NCBI GenBank assembly: GCA_018222965.1
Contig: JAAEZH010000002.1
Span: 1 to 64,000 of the forward strand
DNA length: 64,000 nt
DNA from: Bacteroidota bacterium
GTDB taxonomy: Bacteria > Bacteroidota > Bacteroidia > Chitinophagales > Saprospiraceae
Reading direction: 5' to 3'
Shown here: positions 53,866-62,783 of the stretch, piece by piece
How positions within the stretch are numbered: position 1 is the stretch's first letter
Layout of the letters: each line of letters opens with the position of its first letter
Position numbers and translations under genes: made by a program
Notes under the pieces: generated by a model
Database searches by the model: none
What the model was told of the DNA's origin: nothing
The model's input: the letters and a program-made list of their open reading frames with translations, nothing else

Positions 53866-54606
53866 ATGAAGATACTCGTTTGTGTAACCAAAACGCCCGA
53901 AACGACGGCTCGTATTGCTTTCAAAGACAATAATTCGAGCTTCGATACCGATGGGGTGCAATTTATTATGAATCCGTATGATGAGTGGTATGCCCTCGTG
54001 CGTGCCCTCGAATGGAAAGAAGCCGATGGCGGTTCAGTCGCTGTTGTCAATGTAGGACCTCCTGCCAATGATACGGTAATCCGCAAAGCACTGGCAATCG
54101 GTGCCGATGAAGCGTACCGGATTAATGCAGAACCGCAAAGCAGTCTGGCAGTAGCCAAACAAATTGCCGCTTTCGCGAAAGACAAAGGCTTTGATGCCAT
54201 CTTTACCGGTAAAGAGTCTATTGATTACAATGGTTCGGAGATGGGAGCGATGCTGGCTGAATTGCTCGACCTTCCTTATGTTTCCTTCGCCAACTATATG
54301 GATGTTTCCGGAAATTCGGCAACAATATCCCGGGATATTGAAGGCGGAAGTGAAGTGGTAGAAGTAGAAACTCCTTTTGTACTGAGTGCCTCCAAAGGGC
54401 TTGCAGAACAACGCATCCCAAATATGCGGGGAATTATGATGGCTAAGCGCAAGCCACTCAACGTAGTCGAACCCGTTGAGGCAAATGATCTGGCCGTTGC
54501 AGTAGCATATGAACTGCCACCTGCTAAAACAGCTGTGAAACTGGTTGATCCGGATAATATGGAAGAACTGGTTCGTCTGTTGCACGAAGAAGCCAAGGTT
54601 ATCTAA
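53866..54606 (+). CDS. etfB: Electron transfer flavoprotein, beta subunit
   Basis: A 246-residue subunit of ETF, the soluble FAD/AMP carrier that takes electrons from acyl-CoA and other dehydrogenases to ETF-quinone oxidoreductase. MKILVCVTKTPET, FIMNPYDEWYALVRALEW, the nucleotide-binding TGKESIDYNGSEMGAMLAELLDLPYVSFA segment and LSASKGLAEQRIPNMRGIMMAKRKPL are all typical. It is followed after 49 bp by etfA on the same strand. A MarR regulator is divergent upstream. Confidence 0.95.
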   Translation: MKILVCVTKTPETTARIAFKDNNSSFDTDGVQFIMNPYDEWYALVRALEWKEADGGSVAVVNVGPPANDTVIRKALAIGADEAYRINAEPQSSLAVAKQIAAFAKDKGFDAIFTGKESIDYNGSEMGAMLAELLDLPYVSFANYMDVSGNSATISRDIEGGSEVVEVETPFVLSASKGLAEQRIPNMRGIMMAKRKPLNVVEPVEANDLAVAVAYELPPAKTAVKLVDPDNMEELVRLLHEEAKVI

Positions 54607-54655
54607 GACCAGCCTTCTTTATTCACTCAACTCTCAACTCTAAACTCTCAACTAT

Positions 54656-55615
54656 ATGGCAGTTTTAGTATTTGCCGAAAGCCAAAACGGAAAATTTAAA
54701 AAGAACGCCTTCGAGGCGGTAACATATGGTGCCCGTACAGCTAAAGCAATGGGCACAGATTGTATAGCACTTTGTCTGGGTGTAGCTGAAGGTGCAGACC
54801 AGTTGGGCCTGTACGGCGCTTCTAAAGTACTTCACAACGGAGACGAAAGCCTGAACAAACTTGACAGCCAGGTCTACACGGCGGCTATTGCACAGGCAGC
54901 TGAAAAGACAGGGGCAAATGTCGTTATCCTTTCGCACAGCTCTACCGGAAAATCCCTGCTTGGCCGATTAGCTGCACGCATGGACGCCGGTTCTGTTTCC
55001 GGTGCAAATGCAGTGCCGGTAACCGACAACGGCTTTAAAGTGAAAAAGGGTGTTTTCTCCGGAAAAGCATATGCCTGGTATGAGATCAAGTCCGACAATA
55101 AACTGATCTCTGTTATGGGCAACAGCATCCAACCAGAGCAAACAGGCGCTGAAGTTGGTGTCGAATCCATCGAACTGGATTTGCCGGCATCAAAAATTAC
55201 CGTGAAGGAGGTGAAACGGGTAGAAGGTACAACACCACTTCCGGAAGCGGAACTGGTTGTTTCTGCCGGTCGAGGTATGAAAGCTCCGGAAAACTGGGGC
55301 ATCATCGAAGAATTGGCTGATGTGCTCGGTGCAACCACCGCCTGCTCTCGTCCGGTAGCGGATACCGGCTGGCGCCCGCATCACGAACACGTAGGACAAA
55401 CAGGTATCGCAATTCGTCCTAACCTGTACATCGCCGTTGGTATTTCAGGAGCTATTCAGCATCTGGCAGGCGTAAACAACTCCAAAGTAATCGTAGTGAT
55501 CAACAAAGATCCAGAAGCTCCTTTCTTTAAAGCAGCAGATTATGGAGTGGTAGCCGACTTGTTTGATGTCGTGCCTAAACTAACCGAAGCAATCAAAGCC
55601 CTTAAGGCAGGATAA
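54656..55615 (+). CDS. etfA: Electron transfer flavoprotein, alpha subunit
   Basis: A 319-residue alpha subunit. The C-terminal FAD-binding part is clear: GRGMKAPENWGIIEELADVLGATTACSRPVADTGWRPHHEHVGQTG, ISGAIQHLAGVNNSKVIVVINKDPEAPFF. With etfB it forms the ETF heterodimer. A terminator-like hairpin follows (55625-55661). Confidence 0.95.
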   Translation: MAVLVFAESQNGKFKKNAFEAVTYGARTAKAMGTDCIALCLGVAEGADQLGLYGASKVLHNGDESLNKLDSQVYTAAIAQAAEKTGANVVILSHSSTGKSLLGRLAARMDAGSVSGANAVPVTDNGFKVKKGVFSGKAYAWYEIKSDNKLISVMGNSIQPEQTGAEVGVESIELDLPASKITVKEVKRVEGTTPLPEAELVVSAGRGMKAPENWGIIEELADVLGATTACSRPVADTGWRPHHEHVGQTGIAIRPNLYIAVGISGAIQHLAGVNNSKVIVVINKDPEAPFFKAADYGVVADLFDVVPKLTEAIKALKAG

Positions 55616-55624
55616 ACAGCCTTG

Positions 55625-55661
55625 CGCCCTTCTGATCCTATTCTTTAGGGCGTAGGTTTTG
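55625..55661 (+). terminator. Candidate terminator after etfA
   Basis: CGCCCT (55625-55630) pairs with AGGGCG (55647-55652), followed by TAGGTTTTG. The last bases also form the -33 box of the rpsO promoter. Confidence 0.5.
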
Positions 55662-55688
55662 TTCTTAGTATAATATAGCGTACTTTTG
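55658..55688 (+). promoter_or_regulatory. Bacteroidota-type promoter of rpsO
   Basis: TTTG (55658-55661), a spacer of exactly 19 bp, then TACTTTTG (55681-55688): a full match to TTTG-N19-TAnnTTTG. Start of transcription is expected near 55695, leaving a leader of about 40 nt that can form a small hairpin (TGATT-TTCGT-AATCA, 55701-55715). Confidence 0.85.
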
Positions 55689-55736
55689 CGCGGCTGTAAT
55701 TGATTTTCGTAATCACCAACGGTAAAAATTAAACTA

Positions 55737-56012
55737 ATGTCACAGTATTTAGCAAAAGAAAAGGTGGAGGAAATCTTCAAACAATATGGAGGAGATTCCA
55801 AGAACACCGGATCAGTAGAAGGCCAGGTTGCGCTTTTTACTTTTAGAATCAAAGGATTGTCTGATCATTTGAAATCAAATAATAAAGACCATTCCTGCCG
55901 TCGTACTCTTCTATCTCTCGTAGGTAAGCGCAAGCGTTTGCTGAAATACCTCGAGAAAACAGATATTGAAGGCTACCGTAAATTGATTCAGGAATTAGGT
56001 ATTCGGGGGTAG
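55737..56012 (+). CDS. rpsO: 30S ribosomal protein uS15
   Basis: A 91-residue ribosomal protein: KEKVEEIFKQYGGDSKNTGS, FRIKGLSDHLKSNNKDHSCRRTLLSLVGKRKRLLKYL. uS15 binds 16S rRNA early and often controls its own mRNA through a leader structure; a small hairpin is present in the leader here. The gene lies upstream of pnp, the common order, but a strong terminator and about 300 bp separate them. Confidence 0.96.
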   Translation: MSQYLAKEKVEEIFKQYGGDSKNTGSVEGQVALFTFRIKGLSDHLKSNNKDHSCRRTLLSLVGKRKRLLKYLEKTDIEGYRKLIQELGIRG

Positions 56013-56019
56013 TCCCGGG

Positions 56020-56054
56020 AAAAGTGTTCCACCTGCCAGGTGGAGCACTTTTTT
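56020..56054 (+). terminator. Intrinsic terminator of rpsO
   Basis: AAAAGTG-T-TCCACCTG pairs with CAGGTGGA-G-CACTTTT, then TTTATTTT. The centre CCTGCCAGG belongs to the CCTG-N-CAGG palindrome set. A second hairpin AACCTGG-CCAT-CCAGGTT follows at 56062-56079. Confidence 0.85.
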
Positions 56055-56310
56055 ATTTTCTAACCTGGCCATCCAGGTTTGATTTTCTGCTACTGCACTC
56101 CTACACCTCTCTTTTACGCCTGTTTGAATTTCTGACTAATTTAATAATCAAACAGGCAAATCAGAATGGAATTTTTAAGCGCAATATTTCCGTCTTTTAA
56201 TACCGGGGTTTTTAACACCCAGGTTTGAAACGGTCAATGCAGCTTAACGCGATCAAAATGTACCTATCCCATTCGGTACGAGCTACTATCACAATTGAAA
56301 AACGATTAAA

Positions 56311-58527
56311 ATGGGTATGCAAAATCCACTTTCTACTTCCTTTAATTTGCCCGACGGGCGGGAAGTAGTTATCGAAACCGGTAAACTTGCCTCGCAAGCA
56401 GACGGTTCTGTTGTCGTAAAATGCGGCGACACTATGTTATTTGCCAGTGTAGTTTCTTCAACGACTATGCGCGAAGGACAATCATTCTTTCCGCTGTCTG
56501 TAGACTATCAGGAAAAATATGCGGCTGCAGGCCGTATCCCTGGCAACTTCTTCCGCCGCGAGGCGAGACTCTCCGATTATGAGATTCTGATCTGCCGTCT
56601 GGTAGACCGGGCGATTCGTCCGCTGTTTCCGGAAGGTTATTTGTATGACACTCAGGTGATCATCAACCTGATCTCAGGTGATAAAGAAACATTGCCGGAT
56701 GCCTTTGCTGCATTGGCAGCTTCAGCAGCTCTGGCTGTATCTGATATTCCTTTCCAGGGGCCAATCTCTGAAGTAAGAGTAGCCCTTATAAAGGGAGAAT
56801 ATGTAATCAATCCTCACCGCTCAGACCTCGAAGAGGCAGAGCTCGACGTCATCGTTGCCGCTACCATGGATAACGTTATGATGGTGGAAGGAGAAGCAGA
56901 TGAGTGTTCCGAGAAGCAATTGGTTGAAGCCATTAAAATTGGCCACGATGCCATCAAAGTTCAGATTGAAGCTCAGCTTGATCTGGCAAAACAAGTAGGA
57001 GAGAAGGCAGCGGTTAAACGCCCTGATCCGGAAATTCCTTCGGATGAAACCATCGCAGCCCTCGTTGCAGATCGCACCAAAGACAAAATCTACGAAGTCT
57101 CTAAAGGCGCCCTGGACAAAGATACCCGCAAAACCCGCTTCAGCGAGATCAAAGATGAACTCATCGACGGACTCACAGAAGAAAAAGGGGAAGAGTGGAT
57201 GGAAGAAAATGGCGAATTGGTTAAATCCTATTTCGGTAAACTCAAAAAAGAGGTTATCCGTGAAATGGTGATGGCTGAAAAGATTCGCCTCGACGGAAGA
57301 AAGCCCGATGAGGTACGTCCGATCTGGACAGAGGTTAATTACCTGCCTTCCGCACACGGTTCAGCTATCTTTACCCGTGGAGAAACACAGGCTCTGATGT
57401 CTCTGGTTCTGGGTACCAAACTGGATGAATTGATGGTGGATACTGCCCTGGACTTTGGCTTCTCCAACTTCATCCTGCACTACAACTTCCCGGCTTACTC
57501 CGTAGGCGAAACCAAGCCAATGCGCGGACCGGGTCGTCGTGAGGTCGGACATGCCAACCTGGCTGCCCGCTCTTTGAAAAAAGTAATGCCAAAAGAATTC
57601 CCTTATACAACGCGTCTGGTTTCAGATGTACTTGAAAGTAATGGTTCCTCTTCTATGGCAACTGTTTGTTCCGGTACTCTGGCACTGATGGACGGCGGCG
57701 TGCAGATTTCTGCTCCTGTTTCCGGTATCGCGATGGGGATGATCAGCGATGGAGATCGTAACGTGATCCTGAGCGATATCCTGGGGGATGAGGATGCACT
57801 GGGTGATATGGACTTTAAAGTAACTGGTACAGAAAATGGTATCACTGCCTGTCAGATGGATATCAAGATCGACGGTCTGCCATACGAATTGCTTGAAGAA
57901 GCACTCGAGCAGGCACGCCAGGGTCGGATTCATATCCTGAATGAAATGGCTAAAACCATTGAAAAACCAGCCGAAGATTACAAGCCACATGCTCCGCGTA
58001 TCGTTGAACTGATCATCGATAAGAGCTACATCGGTGCCGTTATCGGACCTGGTGGTAAAGTAATCCAGGACATCCAGGAAAAAACAGGTACGACCATCAA
58101 TATTGAGGAAAAAGGAGACAAGGGTATTGTAAATGTATCCAGTTCCGACAAAGCCAGTATTGATGCTGCTGTAGCAAGAATTGAAGATATTACCTTCACT
58201 CCGGAAGTCGGAGATGTCTATGAATCTATTGTGAAAACAGTAATGCCTTACGGCGTATTCGTAGAGTTTAAAGGAGGTAAGAGTGGATTGTTACACGTTT
58301 CCGAAATCTCTCACTCACGCATCGACAAAGTTGAAGACGTATTCAGCGAAGGCGATGAGGTGAAAGTGAAACTGATTGGTGTTGATCAAAAAACCGGTAA
58401 AATGCGCCTCTCTCGCAAAGCACTCATCCCACGCCCGGATCGGGGTGGAAATGATGACGGCGGACGTCGCGATGACCGGGGTGGTCGAGGCCGCGGACCA
58501 AGAGACAATGACCGCAATAGAGATTAA
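56311..58527 (+). CDS. pnp: Polyribonucleotide nucleotidyltransferase (PNPase)
   Basis: A 738-residue phosphorolytic 3'-5' exoribonuclease, full length. Two RNase PH-like halves are visible (YAAAGRIPGNFFRREARLSD; HANLAARSLKKVMPKEFPYTTRLVSDVLESNGSSSMATVCSG; then ISDGDRNVILSDILGDEDALGDMDFKV). A KH domain (VIGPGGKVIQDIQEKTG) and an S1 domain (YESIVKTVMPYGVFVEFKGG) follow, with a Gly/Arg/Asp-rich tail. PNPase works in RNA decay and with uS15 in a conserved neighbourhood. The leader upstream is about 250 bp. Confidence 0.97.
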   Translation: MGMQNPLSTSFNLPDGREVVIETGKLASQADGSVVVKCGDTMLFASVVSSTTMREGQSFFPLSVDYQEKYAAAGRIPGNFFRREARLSDYEILICRLVDRAIRPLFPEGYLYDTQVIINLISGDKETLPDAFAALAASAALAVSDIPFQGPISEVRVALIKGEYVINPHRSDLEEAELDVIVAATMDNVMMVEGEADECSEKQLVEAIKIGHDAIKVQIEAQLDLAKQVGEKAAVKRPDPEIPSDETIAALVADRTKDKIYEVSKGALDKDTRKTRFSEIKDELIDGLTEEKGEEWMEENGELVKSYFGKLKKEVIREMVMAEKIRLDGRKPDEVRPIWTEVNYLPSAHGSAIFTRGETQALMSLVLGTKLDELMVDTALDFGFSNFILHYNFPAYSVGETKPMRGPGRREVGHANLAARSLKKVMPKEFPYTTRLVSDVLESNGSSSMATVCSGTLALMDGGVQISAPVSGIAMGMISDGDRNVILSDILGDEDALGDMDFKVTGTENGITACQMDIKIDGLPYELLEEALEQARQGRIHILNEMAKTIEKPAEDYKPHAPRIVELIIDKSYIGAVIGPGGKVIQDIQEKTGTTINIEEKGDKGIVNVSSSDKASIDAAVARIEDITFTPEVGDVYESIVKTVMPYGVFVEFKGGKSGLLHVSEISHSRIDKVEDVFSEGDEVKVKLIGVDQKTGKMRLSRKALIPRPDRGGNDDGGRRDDRGGRGRGPRDNDRNRD

Positions 58528-58866
58528 TCTGGCATAAGCCAATGATCGAATAAAGTGTTAAGGCGTTCAATCTTCATGATTGAGCGCCTTTTCTTTTGGG
58601 AAAAGTATGTATTTTACCGGGGCAAGTACTCCGACGCCAGACTTGGTCATCCAATTGACAACCATATATTGTTTGTTAGTTTATGAGCAATTTTTTGTAA
58701 AATTTGGCTTTCGGGGATTGCAGCCTCTCCAAAGTTTTTTTTATTCTTAAGCAACAGTTAGAAACTTTTTTTCGGTTAATTAGTGTTGTTGTGTAGAATA
58801 CATGGATGAAAGTAGCTTGAAACCGAATTCAATGCTCAAATCACATTCCGGTAAAACGTACGGCAT
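58528..58866. other. Intergenic region before rpoD
   Basis: 339 bp without a gene. It holds the pnp terminator (58560-58596) and an AT-rich stretch. A near match to the -7 box (TAAAATTTG) near 58697-58705 has one base too many, so the rpoD promoter is not assigned. Confidence 0.6.
58560..58596 (+). terminator. Intrinsic terminator of pnp
   Basis: AAGGCGTTCAATC-TTCAT-GATTGAGCGCCTT (13 bp with one G-T pair), followed by TTCTTTT. Confidence 0.85.
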
Positions 58867-59736
58867 ATGCGTCAGCTAAAGATTACGAATAAGATTACCT
58901 CCAGAGAAAGTCTGGCTCTGGATAAGTACCTCAATGATATAGGCAAAATTGATATGTTGACTGTCGAGGAGGAGGCAGAAATGGCCCGTCGAATCAGAGA
59001 AGGAGATCAGGAGGCATTGGATCGACTCACCCAGGGGAACCTGCGATTTGTGGTTTCCGTGGCGAAGCAATATCAAAACCAGGGACTTTCTCTAAGCGAC
59101 TTAATAAATGAAGGCAATGTTGGCCTTATGAAAGCCGCCAAACGTTTTGATGAAACCAAAGGATTTAAATTCATCTCCTACGCCGTTTGGTGGATCCGCC
59201 AGTCAATCCTGCAGGCTATCGTAGAATATTCCCGGATAGTTCGGCTGCCTCTAAACAAGGTTGGCTCATACAATAAAATCAATGAGGCTTATCTGACCTT
59301 TGTGCAGGAGTTTGAACGCGAACCGACCCATGACGAATTGGCTGAGGCCCTCGGCATTCCGGTGCGGGAGGTATCCAATATGCTCAAAGGCAATAACCGA
59401 CATTTGTCAGTAGATGCACCCATGGGAGGAGATGATGGCAATTCGACAATGCTCGATCTCATATCCGGTGATGAGGAATTGAGCCCGGATCTTACCCTGA
59501 TGGAGCAATCGCTGAAGGAAGAGGTTCAACAAGGTTTATCGATACTGTCGCCCCGGGAAGTGGAAGTCCTCTCTGCCTATTATGGACTGAATGCCCAGAA
59601 ATCTCTTACGCTGGAAGAAATTGGAGATATGTATGGCCTGACCAGAGAACGGGTTCGGCAAATCAAAGAAAGAGCAATCCGCCGACTCAGAAAGTCCTAC
59701 AACAAAAATGCCCTGCGATCTTATCTTGGTAAGTAG
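58867..59736 (+). CDS. rpoD: Primary RNA polymerase sigma factor (Bacteroidota SigA/RpoD type)
   Basis: A 289-residue sigma-70 protein: region 1.2 ([29 protein letters not shown]), region 2 ([57 protein letters not shown]), region 3 ([24 protein letters not shown]), region 4 ([29 protein letters not shown]). It lacks region 1.1, as usual for the primary sigma factor of Bacteroidota, which recognises TTTG/TAnnTTTG promoters like those in this window. Confidence 0.95.
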   Translation: MRQLKITNKITSRESLALDKYLNDIGKIDMLTVEEEAEMARRIREGDQEALDRLTQGNLRFVVSVAKQYQNQGLSLSDLINEGNVGLMKAAKRFDETKGFKFISYAVWWIRQSILQAIVEYSRIVRLPLNKVGSYNKINEAYLTFVQEFEREPTHDELAEALGIPVREVSNMLKGNNRHLSVDAPMGGDDGNSTMLDLISGDEELSPDLTLMEQSLKEEVQQGLSILSPREVEVLSAYYGLNAQKSLTLEEIGDMYGLTRERVRQIKERAIRRLRKSYNKNALRSYLGK

Positions 59737-59795
59737 ACTTTTGAGAAGTTCCCGCTTTAGTAATTTACCGGCTCCATCTTCTAAAATGGAGGTTC

Positions 59796-59828
59796 TTTGG
59801 CCTGAAACCCTCAGAAGCTTTATCTTTG
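59796..59828 (+). promoter_or_regulatory. Bacteroidota-type promoter of the SH3-domain lipoprotein gene
   Basis: TTTG (59796-59799), 21-bp spacer, TATCTTTG (59821-59828). The leader to the ATG at 59859 would be about 25 nt. Confidence 0.75.
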
Positions 59829-59858
59829 CATGGATTTTTATAAACTCCCTGTATATCT

Positions 59859-60986
59859 ATGCGATCATTTCTGATCTTATTTATTCTATTAGCCCTAGCT
59901 GCCTGTAGTTCCGAGCAGGAAAAGGCTCCGGCTTCCGCCGAATCAGACTCTGTGCCTGTTCTTTCGGGGAATTCCGTACCATCAAAGACTATTTTAACCA
60001 GCAATATCGAATACCTGCGTCTGCGATCTGTTCCCGGACCTCAGGGCGATATCCTGGATAATCTGGAAAGAGGCGCGAGTCTCGAATATCTGGGAGAAAT
60101 GAGTTCGTTTAATACCGAAGTTACCCTGAGGGGAATAACCTTTAAAGAACCCTGGATCAAGGTAAAGACCACCAGTGGAACCGAAGGATGGGTTTTTGCC
60201 GGAGCCTTGAATTTCAAACTGGATAACTCTTCTTCGCTCCCGGAGCAGTTAATGGATATCAGACTCAAAAGCCTATTCGGCGAAAGCCTGGCAGCATCCA
60301 TGAAAGATTATCGGAAAGGCTATGTATCGGCTAAAACCGATTTGGAACTGGGAACGCAATACGAAAATGTCAACAGCCTTAAAGAGCAGGCTGCCAATAA
60401 AATGGAATCCTTTATTCGGGTAGGAAATTCTCAGGAAGTCCCGGATCTGTTTTGGCTGGAAGAAGCAATGCCCGCTATTCAGCCACAGTTAGTTGCAGAA
60501 GGTACTGCATATGATCTGTTTCACGATTACGCAAGCTGGCGATCCAGAGCTTCCAAAACAAGCGGGAAAGAAGATGATGTTTTCTTTGACCTCTGTATTG
60601 CACTTTACTCCCTGGATTCCATAGAATATTACTGGCCGGTCTATTTTCTGCAAACCTGGGATTACGGCGGGCATAGCGAATTGGGAGCCGGTAAGCACGA
60701 AATGCTTCTTCGGAAAATGGATGAAACTATTCGTTCCGCGCCTTCTTTTGCTCCCCAGATTGAAGAAATGAAGCATGCTTTAGTCGAAGATATTCTTGGA
60801 CCCAATGTCACTTATTGGAATAAACAGGAAGCTATCCTGCAAGAAATGGATTCTATTTTATTAGATCCACCAGCCATCCTGACCGAATCTGACCTTATTG
60901 CTCTCAAACAACGTAAAAAGCAGTTTGAAGATCCAGCGGCCAATGCCCTGAGTTTAAATAATCGGGATATCCCTCAGGAAGGGTAA
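59859..60986 (+). CDS. SH3-domain lipoprotein
   Basis: A 375-residue predicted lipoprotein (MRSFLILFILLALAAC). A bacterial SH3-like domain (about 54-118) has LRLRSVPGPQGDILDNLERG and PWIKVKTTSGTEGWVFAGAL. The larger C-terminal part is helical and charged and not recognised. Bacterial SH3 domains often bind cell-wall peptides or other surface ligands. It is transcribed from its own promoter downstream of rpoD. Confidence 0.8.
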   Translation: MRSFLILFILLALAACSSEQEKAPASAESDSVPVLSGNSVPSKTILTSNIEYLRLRSVPGPQGDILDNLERGASLEYLGEMSSFNTEVTLRGITFKEPWIKVKTTSGTEGWVFAGALNFKLDNSSSLPEQLMDIRLKSLFGESLAASMKDYRKGYVSAKTDLELGTQYENVNSLKEQAANKMESFIRVGNSQEVPDLFWLEEAMPAIQPQLVAEGTAYDLFHDYASWRSRASKTSGKEDDVFFDLCIALYSLDSIEYYWPVYFLQTWDYGGHSELGAGKHEMLLRKMDETIRSAPSFAPQIEEMKHALVEDILGPNVTYWNKQEAILQEMDSILLDPPAILTESDLIALKQRKKQFEDPAANALSLNNRDIPQEG

Positions 60987-61052
60987 TCCGTTGCTTTCTC
61001 TATGGATTAATGGGATTTGTCGGATATTCCCATTCTAAAATCATCTAAAGTT

Positions 61053-61060
61053 TACCTTTG
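61053..61060 (+). promoter_or_regulatory. -7 promoter element five bases before an ATG
   Basis: TACCTTTG, an exact TAnnTTTG match, ends 4 nt before the ATG at 61065. If used, the transcript would begin at or next to the start codon (leaderless mRNA). Confidence 0.55.
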
Positions 61061-61064
61061 CGAC

Positions 61065-61724
61065 ATGGGAACTGCCATTGTACTTTTGGGAACGATCGCG
61101 GCCGGAATGGCCGGAACAGCTGCTCTTTATCGGGTAGTACAAAACTTCCAGCCAGGTAAGCAAAAGATCAAGCGGGATTACGAAGCCATGTCTGAAGAGA
61201 TTCGGGACATGGAAAAAGACCTGGTTCCGCTTAAGTCGGAAGAACTGGAACTCCTGTCTACAAACCAGACAGATACTTCCCGGAAAAAGAGACTGGCCGT
61301 AAAGGCAAAAGGCGTTTTTACTTCTATTTATCAGGAACCTATGATTGCCTGGGCGAGTAGAAATTATCTGGGGGGAGATAAAAATGCACTTGTTTTGGTA
61401 AAAACAGCCCGGCATGAGTTTCTCCTTCGGGTCCGGAAAAAGCAAACGGATATATCTGTTGACAGTAAAACGGGTTTGATCCTTCATGCAGATGGAAGGC
61501 TAACCAATCCCAGAGGAAAAAAAGTACTGGGATATATTCGCAGTTTGGAGGGCAATACCCGCAGTATTTATGTGGATCGCAGGGAAGTGGCTTCCATTCA
61601 GGTAATTCCGGAAACCTCTTCGCCACAGCCAAGGGTATTTAATTTCATTGCAGAAAACATGTCTGCAAATGAAAAAATGCTGCTCCTGGCCATGCTGGTT
61701 ACTTACCTTACAGACCCTGAGTAA
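61065..61724 (+). CDS. Hypothetical membrane-anchored protein with coiled coil
   Basis: A 219-residue protein. I start it at ATG 61065 (MGTAIVLLGTIAAGMAGTAA), which gives one N-terminal membrane helix; the frame reaches 61017, but the -7 element lies in that extension. A likely coiled coil (about 30-75, KIKRDYEAMSEEIRDMEKDL and following) leads to a beta-rich part (KGVFTSIYQEPMIAW to VASIQVIPE) and a C-terminal helix. No family recognised. Its stop (TAA) abuts the stop of the convergent propeller gene with no gap. Confidence 0.65.
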   Translation: MGTAIVLLGTIAAGMAGTAALYRVVQNFQPGKQKIKRDYEAMSEEIRDMEKDLVPLKSEELELLSTNQTDTSRKKRLAVKAKGVFTSIYQEPMIAWASRNYLGGDKNALVLVKTARHEFLLRVRKKQTDISVDSKTGLILHADGRLTNPRGKKVLGYIRSLEGNTRSIYVDRREVASIQVIPETSSPQPRVFNFIAENMSANEKMLLLAMLVTYLTDPE

Positions 61725-62783
61725 TTACCAGGGGCCATTTACTGTAACAGAAACAACAGCGTCTCCATCAAGGCGGAACAAACCCTGATAACCACCAATC
61801 CAAATCCGTCCGTCCCGTCCTTCGTAAATACACTGAACAGCACCGCTTTTTAAGCCCTCAGCTTCATGGTAATTTTGGTATTGCACACCATCGTATTTGT
61901 ATACGCCATACCCTTCAGTCGGGAACCAGATATGACCGTTGCTGTCTTCTAAAAAACTCCAAACTTCCGGACCATACACCCCATCGGCTTCAGTAACATA
62001 GGTGAATGATTTTCCATCGTATTTACAGACTCCGTTGTGGTGTGTTGCAAACCAGTAGTTGCCATTTCTGTCCTCCAGAATGTCATTCACCCTGTTGTTA
62101 CACAGACCATCTTCTTCACTTAGAATACTTAGTTTGTTTGCTTCAGGCTGGCTGCCATCGTATATGAAAGCACCTCCGTTGGACCCAAACCACATTCTAC
62201 CTTTTGAATCTTCCATAATACTGTGAATGATCTTTGAACTGGTAACGCCGCGGAGAGGGTCTGATTCTGTTTCGGGGAGTTCAAAATCCGTAAAAGATTT
62301 CCCGTCAAACAGACTGACACCTCCCAGGGTGCCGATCCAAAAAATGCCTTCACTGTCAATCATTAATGCCCAGATGTCATTGTTAATTAGACCTTCTTCT
62401 TCGGTAAAGCTGGTAAAGGCAAATCCGTCGTAGCGAATAAGTCCGGCTTCCGTGCCAAACCATACATTACCTGCCTGATCACCAACAATGCCCCTTACTG
62501 CATATCCATCAAATCCGTTGTGTATGGAAAAGTATTCGGTGGTATCGCCATTGTATCGCACCACACCATCTCCATTGGTACCAAACCACAGGTGACCATT
62601 TTGATCCTCGTAAATTCTTCGTACAAACTGACTAAGCGGAATGCTTCCCCGGGGTTCATCGTTAACCGAAACAGGCCTGGCATCTCCCTGTAAATTTGAT
62701 TTTTTGGGCTCGCTACAGGCAGCCAATGACAAAAGAAAGAAGAACGTAATGCTTAACAATCGAAAAGAGCAGGGCTGATTCAT
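61725..62783 (-). CDS. Two-component-regulator-propeller lipoprotein
   Basis: A 352-residue predicted lipoprotein (MNQPCSFRLLSITFFFLLSLAAC). The mature protein is a chain of Reg_prop-type beta-propeller repeats such as RRIYEDQNGHLWFGTNGDGV, IVGDQAGNVWFGTEAGLIRYDG, LMIDSEGIFWIGTLGGVSLFDG, ILEDRNGNYWFATHHNGVCKYDG, YEGRDGRIWIGGYQGLFRLDG (six to seven units). In hybrid two-component sensors this domain binds polysaccharide; here there is no membrane helix or kinase, so it is a stand-alone propeller. It is convergent with 61065-61724. Confidence 0.85.
   Translation of the reverse strand: MNQPCSFRLLSITFFFLLSLAACSEPKKSNLQGDARPVSVNDEPRGSIPLSQFVRRIYEDQNGHLWFGTNGDGVVRYNGDTTEYFSIHNGFDGYAVRGIVGDQAGNVWFGTEAGLIRYDGFAFTSFTEEEGLINNDIWALMIDSEGIFWIGTLGGVSLFDGKSFTDFELPETESDPLRGVTSSKIIHSIMEDSKGRMWFGSNGGAFIYDGSQPEANKLSILSEEDGLCNNRVNDILEDRNGNYWFATHHNGVCKYDGKSFTYVTEADGVYGPEVWSFLEDSNGHIWFPTEGYGVYKYDGVQYQNYHEAEGLKSGAVQCIYEGRDGRIWIGGYQGLFRLDGDAVVSVTVNGPW

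Noticed and set aside
61722-61727. Zero-gap convergent stops (TAA|TTA) as a special site
   Set aside because: Two genes meeting at a shared TAATTA is compact but ordinary, and no hairpin or repeat marks it.
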